Shown here piece after piece: positions 39,501 to 52,335 of a stretch of DNA of 64,000 nt. Numbering within the stretch: position 1 is the stretch's first letter; the number at the start of each line of letters is the position of its first letter. The position numbers and the translations under genes are program-made. Origin of the DNA: Caulobacter segnis ATCC 21756 (GTDB taxonomy: Bacteria; Pseudomonadota; Alphaproteobacteria; Caulobacterales; Caulobacteraceae); contig NC_014100.1 in the NCBI RefSeq assembly GCF_000092285.1, forward strand, positions 744,001 to 808,000, in the 5' to 3' direction. The notes beneath the pieces are model-generated. The model saw only the letters and a list, made by a program, of their open reading frames with translations, made no database searches and was not told where the DNA came from.

Positions 39501-41300
39501 ATGCGCGCCAGCATCTCCACCAAGGTCAGCCTGACCATCGCCCTGGCCTTTCTTGTCCTGACCCTCGCGGTCCTGGGCATCGTGGCCAAGAGCTCGCTCG
39601 ACTTCGCCCGCCGCCAGGCGACGCAGAACCAGGAAGCCAGCATGCGGGTGGCCTGGGATGTGATCGGCGAACGGGGCAAGGCGTTCCGGCGCGAGGGCGA
39701 CACGCTGCTGGTCGGCGATCACGCCCTGAACGGCGACTTCGACGGCGTCGACCGCGTCAAGGGCCTGGTCGGCGGCACCGCCACCGTCTTCATGGGCGAC
39801 AAGCGCATCACCACCAACGTCACCAAGCCCGACGGCTCGCGCGCGGTCGGCACCGCGCTCGCCAAGGGCCCCGTCTATGACGCGGTGCTGGGCAAGGGCG
39901 AGCCCTATCGCGGCGAGGCCAAGATCCTGGGGCGGCCGTTCTTCGTCGCCTACGACCCGATCAAGGACGCCTCGGGCCAGGTGATCGGCGTGCTCTATGT
40001 GGGCGTGCCGCAAGCCGACTACTTCCAGCCGGTCTATCGGCAGTTGGGCGTGCTGGCCCTGGCCTGCGTGCTGCTGGGCGCGGCCGGCGCGGCGGCCTCG
40101 GTCGTCATGGCCCGCCGCCAGCTCTCGCCGCTGGCGACGCTGCGCGACGCCATGGGCAGGCTGATGGGAGGCGACCTGCGGGTCGAGCTGCCGTTCGCCG
40201 GCCGGCCCGACGACATCGGCCTGATGGCCGACGCCGTGCACCGTTTCCGCGACGAGGCGCTGGAGAAGGACCGCCTGGCCGGGGAGGCCGCCGCCGCCCG
40301 GGCCTCGGCCGAGGCCGAGCGCGAGGCCGCCGGGGCCGAGGGCGCGCGCCGCGCCGCCGATCAGGCCCAGGTCGTTCGCCGCCTGGCCGACAGCCTGCAG
40401 CGGCTGTCGGACGGTGACCTGACCGTGCGCCTGACCGAACCCTTCGCCCACGACTACGAAGGCCTGCGCGCCGACTTCAACCGCGCCGTCGAAGGCCTGG
40501 AAGGCGCCATGTCCGCCGTGGTCTCGGCCGTGGCCGGGCTGAACGCCGGGGCCGGCGGCATCGCCGACGCCGCCGACGACCTGTCGCGCCGCAGCGAGGC
40601 CCAGGCCGCCAGCCTGGAAGAGACCGCCGCCGCGCTCGACGAGATCACCGCCACGGTGCGCAAGACCGCCACGGGCGCCCAGGAAGCCTACCAGGCCGTC
40701 AGTCAGGCCCAGAACGAAGCCGGCCGCTCGCGCGAGGTCGTCGCCTCGGCCGTCGAGGCCATCAGCGGCATCGAAGCCTCGTCGCGCCAGGTCGCCCAGA
40801 TCATCACCGTGATCGACGAGATCGCCTTCCAGACCAACCTCCTGGCCCTGAACGCCGGGGTCGAGGCGGCGCGGGCCGGCGAGGCCGGTCGCGGCTTCGC
40901 CGTCGTCGCCCAGGAAGTGCGGGCCCTGGCCCAGCGCTCGGCCGAGGCCGCCAAGGAGATCAAGACCCACATCGGCGACTCCGAGCGCCAGGTGGAGTCG
41001 GGCGTGTCGCTGGTCGGCGCTGCGGGCGAGACCCTGCAGCGTATCGCCGGCCAGGTCAGCGCCATCAGCACCGTGATCACCGAGATCGCCGCCAGCGCCC
41101 AGGAGCAGGCCGCGGGCCTCTCCCAGGTCAACACCGCCGTCAACAGCATGGACCAGGGCACTCAAGCCACCACGGCCATGGCCAGCCGCTCGGCGTCCTC
41201 CAGCCAGGCGCTGCTGGACGAGGTGCGGGGCCTGGCCGAATTGGTCCAACGGTTCAAGGTGGGCGGCGGCGCGGCCAGCCAGACGCGGCGGGCGGCCTGA
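39501..41300 (+). CDS. Methyl-accepting chemotaxis protein with a periplasmic single-Cache domain
   Basis: The 599-residue receptor has a first membrane helix (residues 10-30), a periplasmic sCache-type sensor (about 35-180, with [15 protein letters not shown] and GVLYVGVP) and a second membrane helix (about 185-210). Two HAMP-like segments follow (about 210-265 and 290-345), then the signalling domain with the conserved hairpin tip [21 protein letters not shown] near residue 440. It has no CheR-docking pentapeptide at its C terminus and no adjacent che genes, so it must work with proteins encoded elsewhere. Ligand unknown. Confidence 0.95.
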   Translation: MRASISTKVSLTIALAFLVLTLAVLGIVAKSSLDFARRQATQNQEASMRVAWDVIGERGKAFRREGDTLLVGDHALNGDFDGVDRVKGLVGGTATVFMGDKRITTNVTKPDGSRAVGTALAKGPVYDAVLGKGEPYRGEAKILGRPFFVAYDPIKDASGQVIGVLYVGVPQADYFQPVYRQLGVLALACVLLGAAGAAASVVMARRQLSPLATLRDAMGRLMGGDLRVELPFAGRPDDIGLMADAVHRFRDEALEKDRLAGEAAAARASAEAEREAAGAEGARRAADQAQVVRRLADSLQRLSDGDLTVRLTEPFAHDYEGLRADFNRAVEGLEGAMSAVVSAVAGLNAGAGGIADAADDLSRRSEAQAASLEETAAALDEITATVRKTATGAQEAYQAVSQAQNEAGRSREVVASAVEAISGIEASSRQVAQIITVIDEIAFQTNLLALNAGVEAARAGEAGRGFAVVAQEVRALAQRSAEAAKEIKTHIGDSERQVESGVSLVGAAGETLQRIAGQVSAISTVITEIAASAQEQAAGLSQVNTAVNSMDQGTQATTAMASRSASSSQALLDEVRGLAELVQRFKVGGGAASQTRRAA

Positions 41301-41319
41301 GGCGCCCTTCAAATTCCAC

Positions 41320-41353
41320 CGTCATTCTCGCCCTGAAAAGACAGGGATACACC
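41320..41353. repeat. Degenerate end of a family A repeat
   Basis: CCGTCATTCTCGCCCTGAAA resembles one terminal repeat of family A, but the rest of the element is absent. A similar remnant lies at 52197-52222. Confidence 0.45.
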
Positions 41354-41478
41354 GACGCGGGCAATGTCCACCGCTGGCGCCTGAAGCGGCCATGTTGGTC
41401 GACTGTTCGGGGTGGATCGCCGACGGCGGGCGATCGACGGTGATGCTTCCCCCTCCATGGTTGAGACGCTAAGCGTCG

Positions 41479-42774
41479 ATGATGCGCATTGCCATTATCG
41501 GGGCCTATGGGCTCATCGGTTCATATGTGTCCGCCCGATTGGCGGCTGACGGTCATGTGGTCGTCGGCGTTGGGCGCGACATCGAGGCGGCCCGCCGCCG
41601 CTTCCCCGCCGTGGAGTGGAAGCGCGCCGATGTAGCCAAAGCCTCGGTCGCAGATTGGGCCGCCGTGCTCGCCGGCGCTGAGGCCGTGGTCAACTGCGCT
41701 GGCGCCTTACAGGACAGTCCCCGCGACGACTTGAAGGCCGTCCACGTCGAGGGGGTTCGTCGCCTGGCCAAGGCTTGCGAGGGGATCGGTGTCCAGCGTC
41801 TCGTGCATGTCTCGGCGGCGGGGGTCGAGCCAGGGCGGGAGACAGCCTTCAACGCCACGAAACTGGAGGCCGAGACCCTTCTAGCTCAAAGCTCGCTAGA
41901 TTGAATCATCCTGCGCCCCGGCCTCGTATTCGCCCCGGCGGCCTATGGGGGCACGGCCTTGTTGCGCGGCCTGGCCGGGTTCCCCGGCGCCAGCCCCGTG
42001 GTCTTCGGCGACAGCCTAGTCCAGACGATCGGAGCCGAGGACCTAGCGGTCGCGGTCGCCCGCTGCCTGGCGCCGGACGCGCCAACGCGCGTCAGCCTAG
42101 ACCTCGTCCACGACGAGGCCTTGACCCTGATCGACCTTGTCGGCCGACTGCGCGGCTGGTTGGGACTGAGGCCCGTGCGCACGATCCGCCTGCCACTCGG
42201 TCTGGCCCGCGCGACCGCCGCCGCTAGCGACGCCTTGGCATGGTTGGGCTGGCGCAGCCCAATGCGCACCGCCGCATTGGAGCAACTGCGGATGGGCGTT
42301 CGCGGCCGGGCGGAAGACGCTACGCGCCTGGGATGCGCGCCGCGATCCTTCGACGCCCTGCTCGCAGCCGCCCCCTCAGGCGTTCAAGAGCGCTGGTTCG
42401 CCCGCGCCTATTTCGCCAAGCCCGCCATCCTGGCCTGCCTGTTCGCCTTCTGGCTACTGTCAGGGTTGATCGGCCTGACGGTTGGATTGAAGGACGCCAT
42501 CGCCGTGCTGACGGCCTCCGGGATGGACGCCGGGCTGGCGACCACAGCCGTGATCGGAGGCAGTCTGGTAGACATCGTCCTGGCCCTGCTGCTGATCTGG
42601 CGACCGACCGCCGCCCGCGCCTTGCAGGGTATGCTGCAGATCACGGTTGGCTATCTGCTTGGCGGCGCCCTGGTGCGCCCCGACCTGTGGCTCGATCCGA
42701 TGGGGCCGCTGCTCAAGAGCATTCCCGCCGCTTTCCTGGCCCTGGCGGCACTGGCCACGCTGGACGAACGCTGA
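41479..42774 (+). pseudogene. SDR/NAD-dependent oxidoreductase with DoxX-like membrane tail, interrupted by in-frame TGA
   Basis: The frame runs 432 codons if one TGA at 41902-41904 is ignored. Before it lies an NAD(P)-binding SDR domain (IAIIGAYGLIG start; VNCAGALQDSP). After it, in the same frame, come IILRPGLVFAP and the rest of the fold, then about four membrane helices (about residues 310-430) resembling the DoxX-like tail of such proteins. The family normally has Asp-Trp before IxLRP, so TGG has become TGA. There is no good ribosome site for re-initiation after it. A second ATG at 41482 is an alternative start. The gene overlaps the next by TGATG, so a working version was translated with it. 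Confidence 0.85.
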
Positions 42775-43244
42775 TGGACCTCTACGCCCTGCTGAAGATC
42801 GCGCACGTGGTTGGCGCGACGGTGCTGCTTGGCACGGGAGCCGGCATCGCCTTCTTCATGCTGATGGCTCATCGCACGCGCGAGCCAGCTCTGATCGCCC
42901 ACACCGCTAGGATCGTGGTGCTGGCCGATACGGTGTTCACGGCCTCGGCGGTGATCCTGCAACCCATCACCGGCGCGGCCCTGGCCCACCTAGTCGGCTA
43001 TCCGCTGTTCTCGGGATGGATCGGGCTGAGCCTAGTTCTCTATGTGGTCACTGGCCTATGCTGGCTGCCGGTTGTGTGGATCCAAATCCGCCTGCGGGAC
43101 CTAGCACTTCAAGCCGCCGCCACAGGCGCGCCATTGCCTGAGCGCTATTTCCGCCTGTTCAAGCTGTGGTTCGTGCTCGGCTTCCCGGCCTTTGCTGCGG
43201 TCTTGGGCATAGTATGGCTGATGGTGGTCAAGCCCGCCTTTTGA
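42774..43244 (+). CDS. DUF2269 family integral membrane protein
   Basis: The 156-residue protein has four membrane helices (about 5-28, 45-72, 80-103, 128-152) and the N-terminal LYALLKIAHVVGATVLLGTG typical of DUF2269, a family of unknown function. Its ATG overlaps the upstream stop as TGATG, so it was coupled to the broken SDR-DoxX gene. With the upstream TGA, coupling may now fail and expression may fall. Confidence 0.85.
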   Translation: MDLYALLKIAHVVGATVLLGTGAGIAFFMLMAHRTREPALIAHTARIVVLADTVFTASAVILQPITGAALAHLVGYPLFSGWIGLSLVLYVVTGLCWLPVVWIQIRLRDLALQAAATGAPLPERYFRLFKLWFVLGFPAFAAVLGIVWLMVVKPAF

Positions 43245-43317
43245 GCCTGCAATGTGCGGCCTGCTGGCAGGCTTCTTTAGATAGCCACCGCCAGCAATTG
43301 TCGGTTTCGGTAAACAC

Positions 43318-43441
43318 GCGCCCTTGTGGCGAGAACCCCTGGTTTAGCTGGCACGTGAGATGCCAGCGGACCGCCAAGCAGCCCGCCCCTCCCGCACCTG
43401 CGGCGGATAGAGAGGTTCCCGCCACAAGGGCGGGAATGACG
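43318..43441. repeat. Palindromic intergenic repeat, family A copy 4
   Basis: The right terminal repeat is perfect (TTCCCGCCACAAGGGCGGGA then ATGACG). The left end is degenerate, starting only at CGCCCTTGTGG with a G-to-A change after it. The interior matches the other copies. Confidence 0.82.
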
Positions 43442-43462
43442 GATGTTGAATTGTAGGCGGCC

Positions 43463-44350
43463 TTAACCGCCCCCGACCCGTCCCAGCCCCTCGACCAGGG
43501 CGTCGAACACCGCCCGGTAGCGCGCCCCGCCGCGCAGGTCCTCGTGCATCACCACCCAGAGCGGCAGCTCGAAGCTGAACAGGTCCGGCGTCACGCGGAC
43601 CAGCGCCGGATCGCGGCGGGCGATCTCGACCTGGCAGACGCCGATCCCGTAGCCGGCCCGGATCGCGGCCAGCTGGGCCAGGTCGCTGTCGGTGCGCAGG
43701 CCGAAGGCCTCGCGCGTCAGGCCCGGCATGCGGCTCAGCACCGCGCGGACCGCCGGCGTCTCGGTGTCCACGCCGATCAGGTCGTGCGCCAGCAGGTCCT
43801 CGGCGGTGCGGGGGACGCCGCGCGCGGCCAGGTAGTCGCGATGGGCGTGGAAGCCCAGGGTCACCGCCCCGACCTTACGCGCGACCAGCGCCTGCTGCGT
43901 GGGCTCGACCATGCGCACGGCGATGTCGGCCTGGCGTTGCAGGAGGTCGCTGACGGCGTTGGACAGCACGAGCTCGATCGCCAGGGCGGGATGGGCGCGG
44001 CGCAGGGCGGCCAGGATCGGCGGAAGGTGCTCGGCGCCGACCACTTCGCTGGCGGTGATCCGCACGGTTCCGGAGGCGCCTTCCGTCCCCGACGCCGCGC
44101 GCAGCAGCGCCGCCGAGGTGGCGACCAGGCTCTCGGCGTGGCTTCGGAGCGCCAGGCCGCGATCGGTCGGCGAGAGGCCGCGTTGCGATCGCACGAACAG
44201 CTTGGCGCCGACCGCCGCCTCGAGGGCGTCGATGTGGCGGGCGACGCTGGGCTGGGTCATGCCCAGCACCCGCGCCGCGCCCGACAGCGAGCCTTCGCGC
44301 AGCACGACGGCGAAGGTTCGGAAGAGGTCCCAGCTCGGCTCGGTGCTCAT
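43463..44350 (-). CDS. LysR family transcriptional regulator
   Basis: The 295-residue protein has the LysR HTH (LSGAARVLGMTQPSVARHID) at residues 20-50 and an effector domain with TVRITASEVVG and the substrate-binding fold. It is divergent from the NAD-dependent epimerase gene across 88 bp, so it probably controls that gene. Inducer unknown. Confidence 0.9.
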   Translation of the reverse strand: MSTEPSWDLFRTFAVVLREGSLSGAARVLGMTQPSVARHIDALEAAVGAKLFVRSQRGLSPTDRGLALRSHAESLVATSAALLRAASGTEGASGTVRITASEVVGAEHLPPILAALRRAHPALAIELVLSNAVSDLLQRQADIAVRMVEPTQQALVARKVGAVTLGFHAHRDYLAARGVPRTAEDLLAHDLIGVDTETPAVRAVLSRMPGLTREAFGLRTDSDLAQLAAIRAGYGIGVCQVEIARRDPALVRVTPDLFSFELPLWVVMHEDLRGGARYRAVFDALVEGLGRVGGG

Positions 44351-44364
44351 CTATTTATGTATAG
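44351..44364. promoter_or_regulatory. Palindrome in the LysR-epimerase divergent region
   Basis: CTAT-N6-ATAG lies directly upstream of the LysR start in an AT-rich stretch; it is a candidate LysR operator or promoter element. No evidence beyond symmetry and position. Confidence 0.3.
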
Positions 44365-44438
44365 CTGACCTTCGAAGTTCCGCAATTTATGAAGAGGCTG
44401 CCCGCCGCCATCTTGGCCTCACGCGAATGGAGGCGAAC

Positions 44439-45389
44439 ATGAACGGCAAGACGGCTCTGGTGCTGGGGGCGACCGGCGGGATCGGCGGAGAGATGACGCG
44501 GCGGCTGCTGGCCGGCGGCTGGCGCGTGCGGGCCCTGGTGCGCACCGTGGAGGCCAGCGGGCGGCTTCCGGGCGTCGACTGCCATGTCGGCGACGCCATG
44601 GTCCGTGAGGACGTCGTGGAGGCCGCCGCGGGCGCCGCGGTGATCGTCCACGCGGTCAACCCGCCCGGCTATCGCAACTGGGGCCAGCTGGTGCTGCCGA
44701 TGATCGACAACACCCTGGCCGCCGCGCGGACCCATGGCGCCCGCATCGTGCTGCCGGGCACGGTCTACAACTACGGCCCCGACGCCCTTCCCCTGATCGC
44801 CGAGGACGCGCCGCAGAGGCCCGCCACCCGCAAGGGCGCGATCCGGGTGGCGATGGAGCGCCGCCTGGAAGACGCCGCCCAGGCGGGCGAGGCGAGGGCG
44901 CTGATCGTGCGGGCCGGCGACTTCTTCGGTCCTCGCGCGGGCAATAACTGGTTCAGCCAGGGGATCGTCGCGCCGGGCGCGCGGCCCACGACGATCCAGG
45001 ACCCCAACACCCCTGGCGTCGGCCACCAGTGGGCCTATCTCCCCGACGTCGCCGAGACCATGGTCCGTCTGATCGAGCAGGACGGCTTGGAAGACTTCGC
45101 CCGCTTTCACATGGCCGGCCATTGGGACCCGGACGGGAGGGCGATGATCGCGGCGGTCGTGCGCGCGCTCAGCGCCCCGGCCGTGCGGGTCAAGCCGCTG
45201 CCCTGGGCGCTGCTGCGGCTGGCGGCGCTCGTGGCCGAGACGCCCAGGGAGATGATGGAGATGCGCTACCTCTGGAAGCAGCCGGTGCGGCTGGACGGCG
45301 CGAAGCTGGCCGCGCGCCTGGGCGGGGAGCCGCACACGCCGCTGGACGTGGCGGTGCGCGAGACGCTCAGGGGGATGGGGTGTGTTTGA
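44439..45389 (+). CDS. NAD-dependent epimerase/dehydratase family protein
   Basis: The 316-residue extended SDR protein has the N-terminal nucleotide motif LVLGATGGIGG at residues 7-17 and conserved IVHAVNPPGY and VLPGTVYNYGP segments. The tyrosine in VYNYGP with a downstream Lys (RKGAIR) may form the YxxxK-like pair. Start: ATG at 44439 with GGAGG five bases upstream; an ATG at 44427 is less likely. It converges on the MetX-like gene with 12 bp between the stops. Substrate not identified. Confidence 0.9.
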   Translation: MNGKTALVLGATGGIGGEMTRRLLAGGWRVRALVRTVEASGRLPGVDCHVGDAMVREDVVEAAAGAAVIVHAVNPPGYRNWGQLVLPMIDNTLAAARTHGARIVLPGTVYNYGPDALPLIAEDAPQRPATRKGAIRVAMERRLEDAAQAGEARALIVRAGDFFGPRAGNNWFSQGIVAPGARPTTIQDPNTPGVGHQWAYLPDVAETMVRLIEQDGLEDFARFHMAGHWDPDGRAMIAAVVRALSAPAVRVKPLPWALLRLAALVAETPREMMEMRYLWKQPVRLDGAKLAARLGGEPHTPLDVAVRETLRGMGCV

Positions 45390-45401
45390 GGCGCTGGAGC
45401 C

Positions 45402-46465
45402 CTACTCCCGCAACAACCTCGCCAGGTCCGCCTTCCAGAACTTCGCCGCCGTGTGGGTGCCGTGGCCGCGGGTCTCGGTCGAGGCGGGGATCAGGACGAA
45501 GCGGGCGTTGGGCATGCGCTTGGCCAGCGGCTCGGCGAGGCCCAACTCCGGCGGGTTGATGAAGTCGTCGGCCGAGTTCACCCACAGCACCGGCACGGTG
45601 ATCTTCTCCAGCGCCCGCGAGGGATCGTAGTTGCGCGAGGCGTCCAGGTAGTAGAGCGCGTCATTGGCGTCGATCGTCCCCGCGCGGGCGGCGACCATCT
45701 GCTCCACGGCCCTGTCGCTGGCCTCGCGGGTCGGATAGCGCGCCTGCAGCGCCAGCGGGTTGCCGCCGGCCAGGATCAGCAGGTCGGTCACGGTGAGCAG
45801 GCCCGCGGTCGGCTGGGTCGTGTAGTCGCCGCCCTTCCAGGCCGGGTCGGCGCGAATCGCGTCCATCGCCATCTTGCGCCACATCCGGTTGCGGCCGGCC
45901 AGCGGGACGGCGTTGCAGGCGAACGGCGCCAGCCGCTCGGCGAAGCCCGGATAGGTCTCGCCCCAGACGAAGGCGTGCATGCAGCCCATCGAGGTCCCGA
46001 GAATCAGCTTCAGCCGCGTCACGCCGAGGCCTTCGGTCAGCAGGCGATGCTGCAGGGCGACCATGTCGTCGTAGTCGTAGCGCGGGAAGGCCATCCGAAG
46101 CCCGTCGCTGGGCTTGGACGAGCCGCCGTGGCCGATGTTGTCGGGCATGATCACGTAGGTCGTGGCCAGGTCTAGCGGCTGGCCGGGCCCGAACAGCTCG
46201 TCGGCGAACAGCGGCGACAGGAAGTTCTTCCCCGAACCGCCGGTGCCGTGCAGCAGCAGGACCGCGTTGTCGATCTCGCCCTTGGCGTTGCGGTGCGGCG
46301 TTCCCAGCGTCGAATAATGCATGCGCGCTTTGGCCAGGCGCTCGCCCGACTTGAATGTCACGCCCTGGAGGGTGACGTCCCCCTCCTTGATCGGCCAGTG
46401 TCGGCGGCCTGGGCGGCGGAGGCGGCGAGAGTCAGGGCCAGGGCGGCCAGCAGCGCTTTGATCAT
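45402..46465 (-). pseudogene. MetX-like alpha/beta hydrolase with signal peptide out of frame
   Basis: From about 46395 down to 45402 one frame encodes a complete homoserine-acetyltransferase-like alpha/beta hydrolase (LLLHGTGGSGKNFLS; nucleophile LILGTSMGC; Asp in NSADDFINP; His in RGHGTHTAA). A signal peptide starts at the ATG at 46465 (MIKALLAALALTLAASAAQA) but lies in a different frame. The shift falls just after Ala-Asp, at GACACTGG near 46393-46400, and one missing base there would restore Ala-Asp-x-Trp-Pro-Ile-Lys. Alternative starts give an Arg-rich, implausible N terminus. So the gene is frameshifted, or the sequence has an error. Confidence 0.8.
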
Positions 46466-46507
46466 GGACCGACGGTATTCGACGACGGGACGCGGTCAAG
46501 CGTGCCG

Positions 46508-47278
46508 CTACGGCTCCTGGCCGGCCTTCTTGCGGAGCTCCAGGTACTTGCGCGCGCGGTCCTCGACGTCCTGCTTCCTGCGGATCTGGTCGACCACGTC
46601 CTTGCGGGCGCGGCCCAGGCCGTCCTGCTCGGCGCCGAGCACGAAGGGGATCTCCTTCATCGTGCCGGGCTGGTCCTTGCTGCGGTGGTCGACGCCGGGA
46701 CCCATGGGGCCGTCGACATAGTCCTTATAGGCCCGCTGGGCGGCGCCTTGAGCCTCGAGCGCCTGGCGCTTGGCCGCGTCCATGCCGTCCAGCGGGCCGC
46801 CCTTGGCCTTGGCGGCGCCGAAGCGTTCGTCGCACTTCTCGCGTTCGCGCCGATTGAGGCCCACGGCGTCGGCGCTGACGCAGCCGGTGCTGGTCCGCAG
46901 CGCCGTGCGCAGGTCGCCGGCGCCCTCGCCGGGCAGGGGGGCGGGGCGGATGGCGGTTCCGGGCTTGGCGATTCCCGCGGCGGGGACCGCGAGGGTCGGG
47001 ACGCCGGCCGGGGCGGGGCGGGCGGGCTGGCGGACCTGGAACGGCAGGACCGGGGAGGGGGCGGTGGTCGCCTGGGAGGCGGCGGGGCGTGGCAGGGGCT
47101 GCTCCTGCTGGTCGGGGCGGATCAGATCCACCTGCACGGTGGGCAGGTCGTCGGCCAGGATTCGCTCCAGCAGCGGCGGAACGGGCAGGGCCAGCCAGGC
47201 CAGCACCAGCGCATGCAGCAGCAGCGAGCCGGCCACGATCGCCGCCTTCCGCCCGTCCCCCCGGCGCCTGTCCGCCAT
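46508..47278 (-). CDS. TonB-like anchored hypothetical protein
   Basis: The 256-residue protein has an N-terminal membrane anchor (residues 11-33, AAIVAGSLLLHALVLAWLAL), a Pro/Gln-rich stretch (about 60-115) and a C-terminal soluble helical part with two cysteines (STGCVSAD, REKCDERF). Anchor plus Pro-rich linker resembles TonB/TolA-like proteins, but the C terminus has no recognisable TonB domain. The ATG at 47278 follows a short purine run; upstream codons are ignored. Function unknown. Confidence 0.72.
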   Translation of the reverse strand: MADRRRGDGRKAAIVAGSLLLHALVLAWLALPVPPLLERILADDLPTVQVDLIRPDQQEQPLPRPAASQATTAPSPVLPFQVRQPARPAPAGVPTLAVPAAGIAKPGTAIRPAPLPGEGAGDLRTALRTSTGCVSADAVGLNRREREKCDERFGAAKAKGGPLDGMDAAKRQALEAQGAAQRAYKDYVDGPMGPGVDHRSKDQPGTMKEIPFVLGAEQDGLGRARKDVVDQIRRKQDVEDRARKYLELRKKAGQEP

Positions 47279-47458
47279 GCTGGTCCCGAGGCTGATCGCC
47301 AAACGCCCTTCCCAAGCCTGCCTGTCGTTCCCACATGGCGATAGCGGCCGGCCAAACAAGCCGCTCTCCCCCAAGATGAGCGTGCACAGCTTGGAGTGGC
47401 GGAATCTTGGCCGTGGCGCCAGCCTTAAGGCCGCGTTAACCGACGCGGGAACAGGCGA

Positions 47459-47487
47459 TTGACGCGAGGCTCCTTCGCGAGTAAATA
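47459..47487 (+). promoter_or_regulatory. Candidate promoter for the str operon
   Basis: TTGACG at 47459-47464, 16-17 bases, then GTAAATA. It lies about 225 bp upstream of rpsL in a 434-bp gap with no genes. The -10 match is weak. Confidence 0.4.
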
Positions 47488-47712
47488 CCGCGCTCTTTTT
47501 CGAGGCGGTCGTTCGCGTCCGTCCTGATGAGCCTACGTTCCTGACGGGCCAATTGGTCCGGGAGGAGCCTGACCCGCCGGTATGCATCCCGCGTCCCGGC
47601 GAGTTTCGTGTTTATCGGGTCTCCAAGCGGAGCCTTGAACCAAGAACAACAAAGACAAGGACCTGAAGCGCCTCGGCCGAAAGGCACACGCTTCCATCAG
47701 AGCAGAGACTTA

Positions 47713-48084
47713 ATGCCTACCATTAACCAGCTCATCCGTAAGCCGCGCTCCCCGAAGCCGGTCCGGAACAAGGTGCCCGCCCTGAAGGGCTGCCCGCAAC
47801 GTCGCGGCGTTTGCACCCGCGTTTACACCACGACCCCGAAGAAGCCGAACTCGGCTCTCCGTAAGGTCGCCAAGGTCCGTCTGACCACCGGCATCGAAGC
47901 CGTGTGCTATATCCCGGGCGAAGGTCACAACCTGCAGGAGCACTCGGTGGTGCTCATCCGCGGCGGCCGCGTCAAGGACTTGCCCGGCGTCCGTTATCAC
48001 ATCCTGCGCGGCGTCCTCGACACCCAAGGGGTCAAGGATCGTAAGCAGCGTCGTTCGCTCTACGGCGCCAAGCGTCCGAAGTAA
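47713..48084 (+). CDS. rpsL: 30S ribosomal protein S12
   Basis: The 123-residue protein has the conserved start [11 protein letters not shown], the streptomycin-site Lys in [17 protein letters not shown] and the [13 protein letters not shown] segment, all in wild-type form. It opens the str operon; rpsG follows 12 bp later. Confidence 0.99.
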   Translation: MPTINQLIRKPRSPKPVRNKVPALKGCPQRRGVCTRVYTTTPKKPNSALRKVAKVRLTTGIEAVCYIPGEGHNLQEHSVVLIRGGRVKDLPGVRYHILRGVLDTQGVKDRKQRRSLYGAKRPK

Positions 48085-48570
<486 letters not shown>

Positions 48571-48686
48571 GCTTTTCGCTTCCAGCACTCTTTCAGGCGC
48601 GGGCGGTTTGAGATAAACCGCCCGCGCCGCACGTTTAATCCCGGTCGTGTCCGTCCAGGGCCGCCCCGTTTCGCAGAGCGATCGCT

Positions 48687-50765
<2,079 letters not shown>

Positions 50766-50885
50766 GCCTTTCCTTCGGGAAAAGCCTAGACGCGGAACCG
50801 GAGAGGGCCCACAAGCCCTCTCCTGCTCACCCCAGAAGTAGTCCAATCAAACTGAAGGCCCCTCTGGGGTCCTGGAGCTAAGAAG

Positions 50886-52076
<1,191 letters not shown>

Positions 52077-52113
52077 TCGATCGATCTCAGCACACGCTGA
52101 ACTGATCTAAGCG

Positions 52114-52146
52114 AAGGCCCCGGAGAGCAATCTCCGGGGCCTTTTG
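52114..52146 (+). terminator. Rho-independent terminator after tuf
   Basis: A 13-bp stem AAGGCCCCGGAGA / TCTCCGGGGCCTT with loop GCAA and a short T-run. Confidence 0.93.
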
Positions 52147-52196
52147 CTTGGGGGCTATAGCGACGCGGCGATGGTGAGCGGGCATTCCCCTAGCGT

Positions 52197-52222
52197 CCGT
52201 CATTCCCGCCCTGAAATGACGG
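52197..52222. repeat. Degenerate family A repeat end
   Basis: CCGTCATTCCCGCCCTGAAA followed at once by TGACGG, a collapsed remnant in which the two terminal repeats sit almost together. Confidence 0.45.
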
Positions 52223-52335
52223 AGATGCACCGTTACCGGCAATCCGAGCGCCGCTGGTTAATCCCCGATTGAGCAACTCAAGATTGACGACGCGTTGTAC
52301 AGCGGTAAATCTCGCTGGTAGTGGCGGGGGATTCC

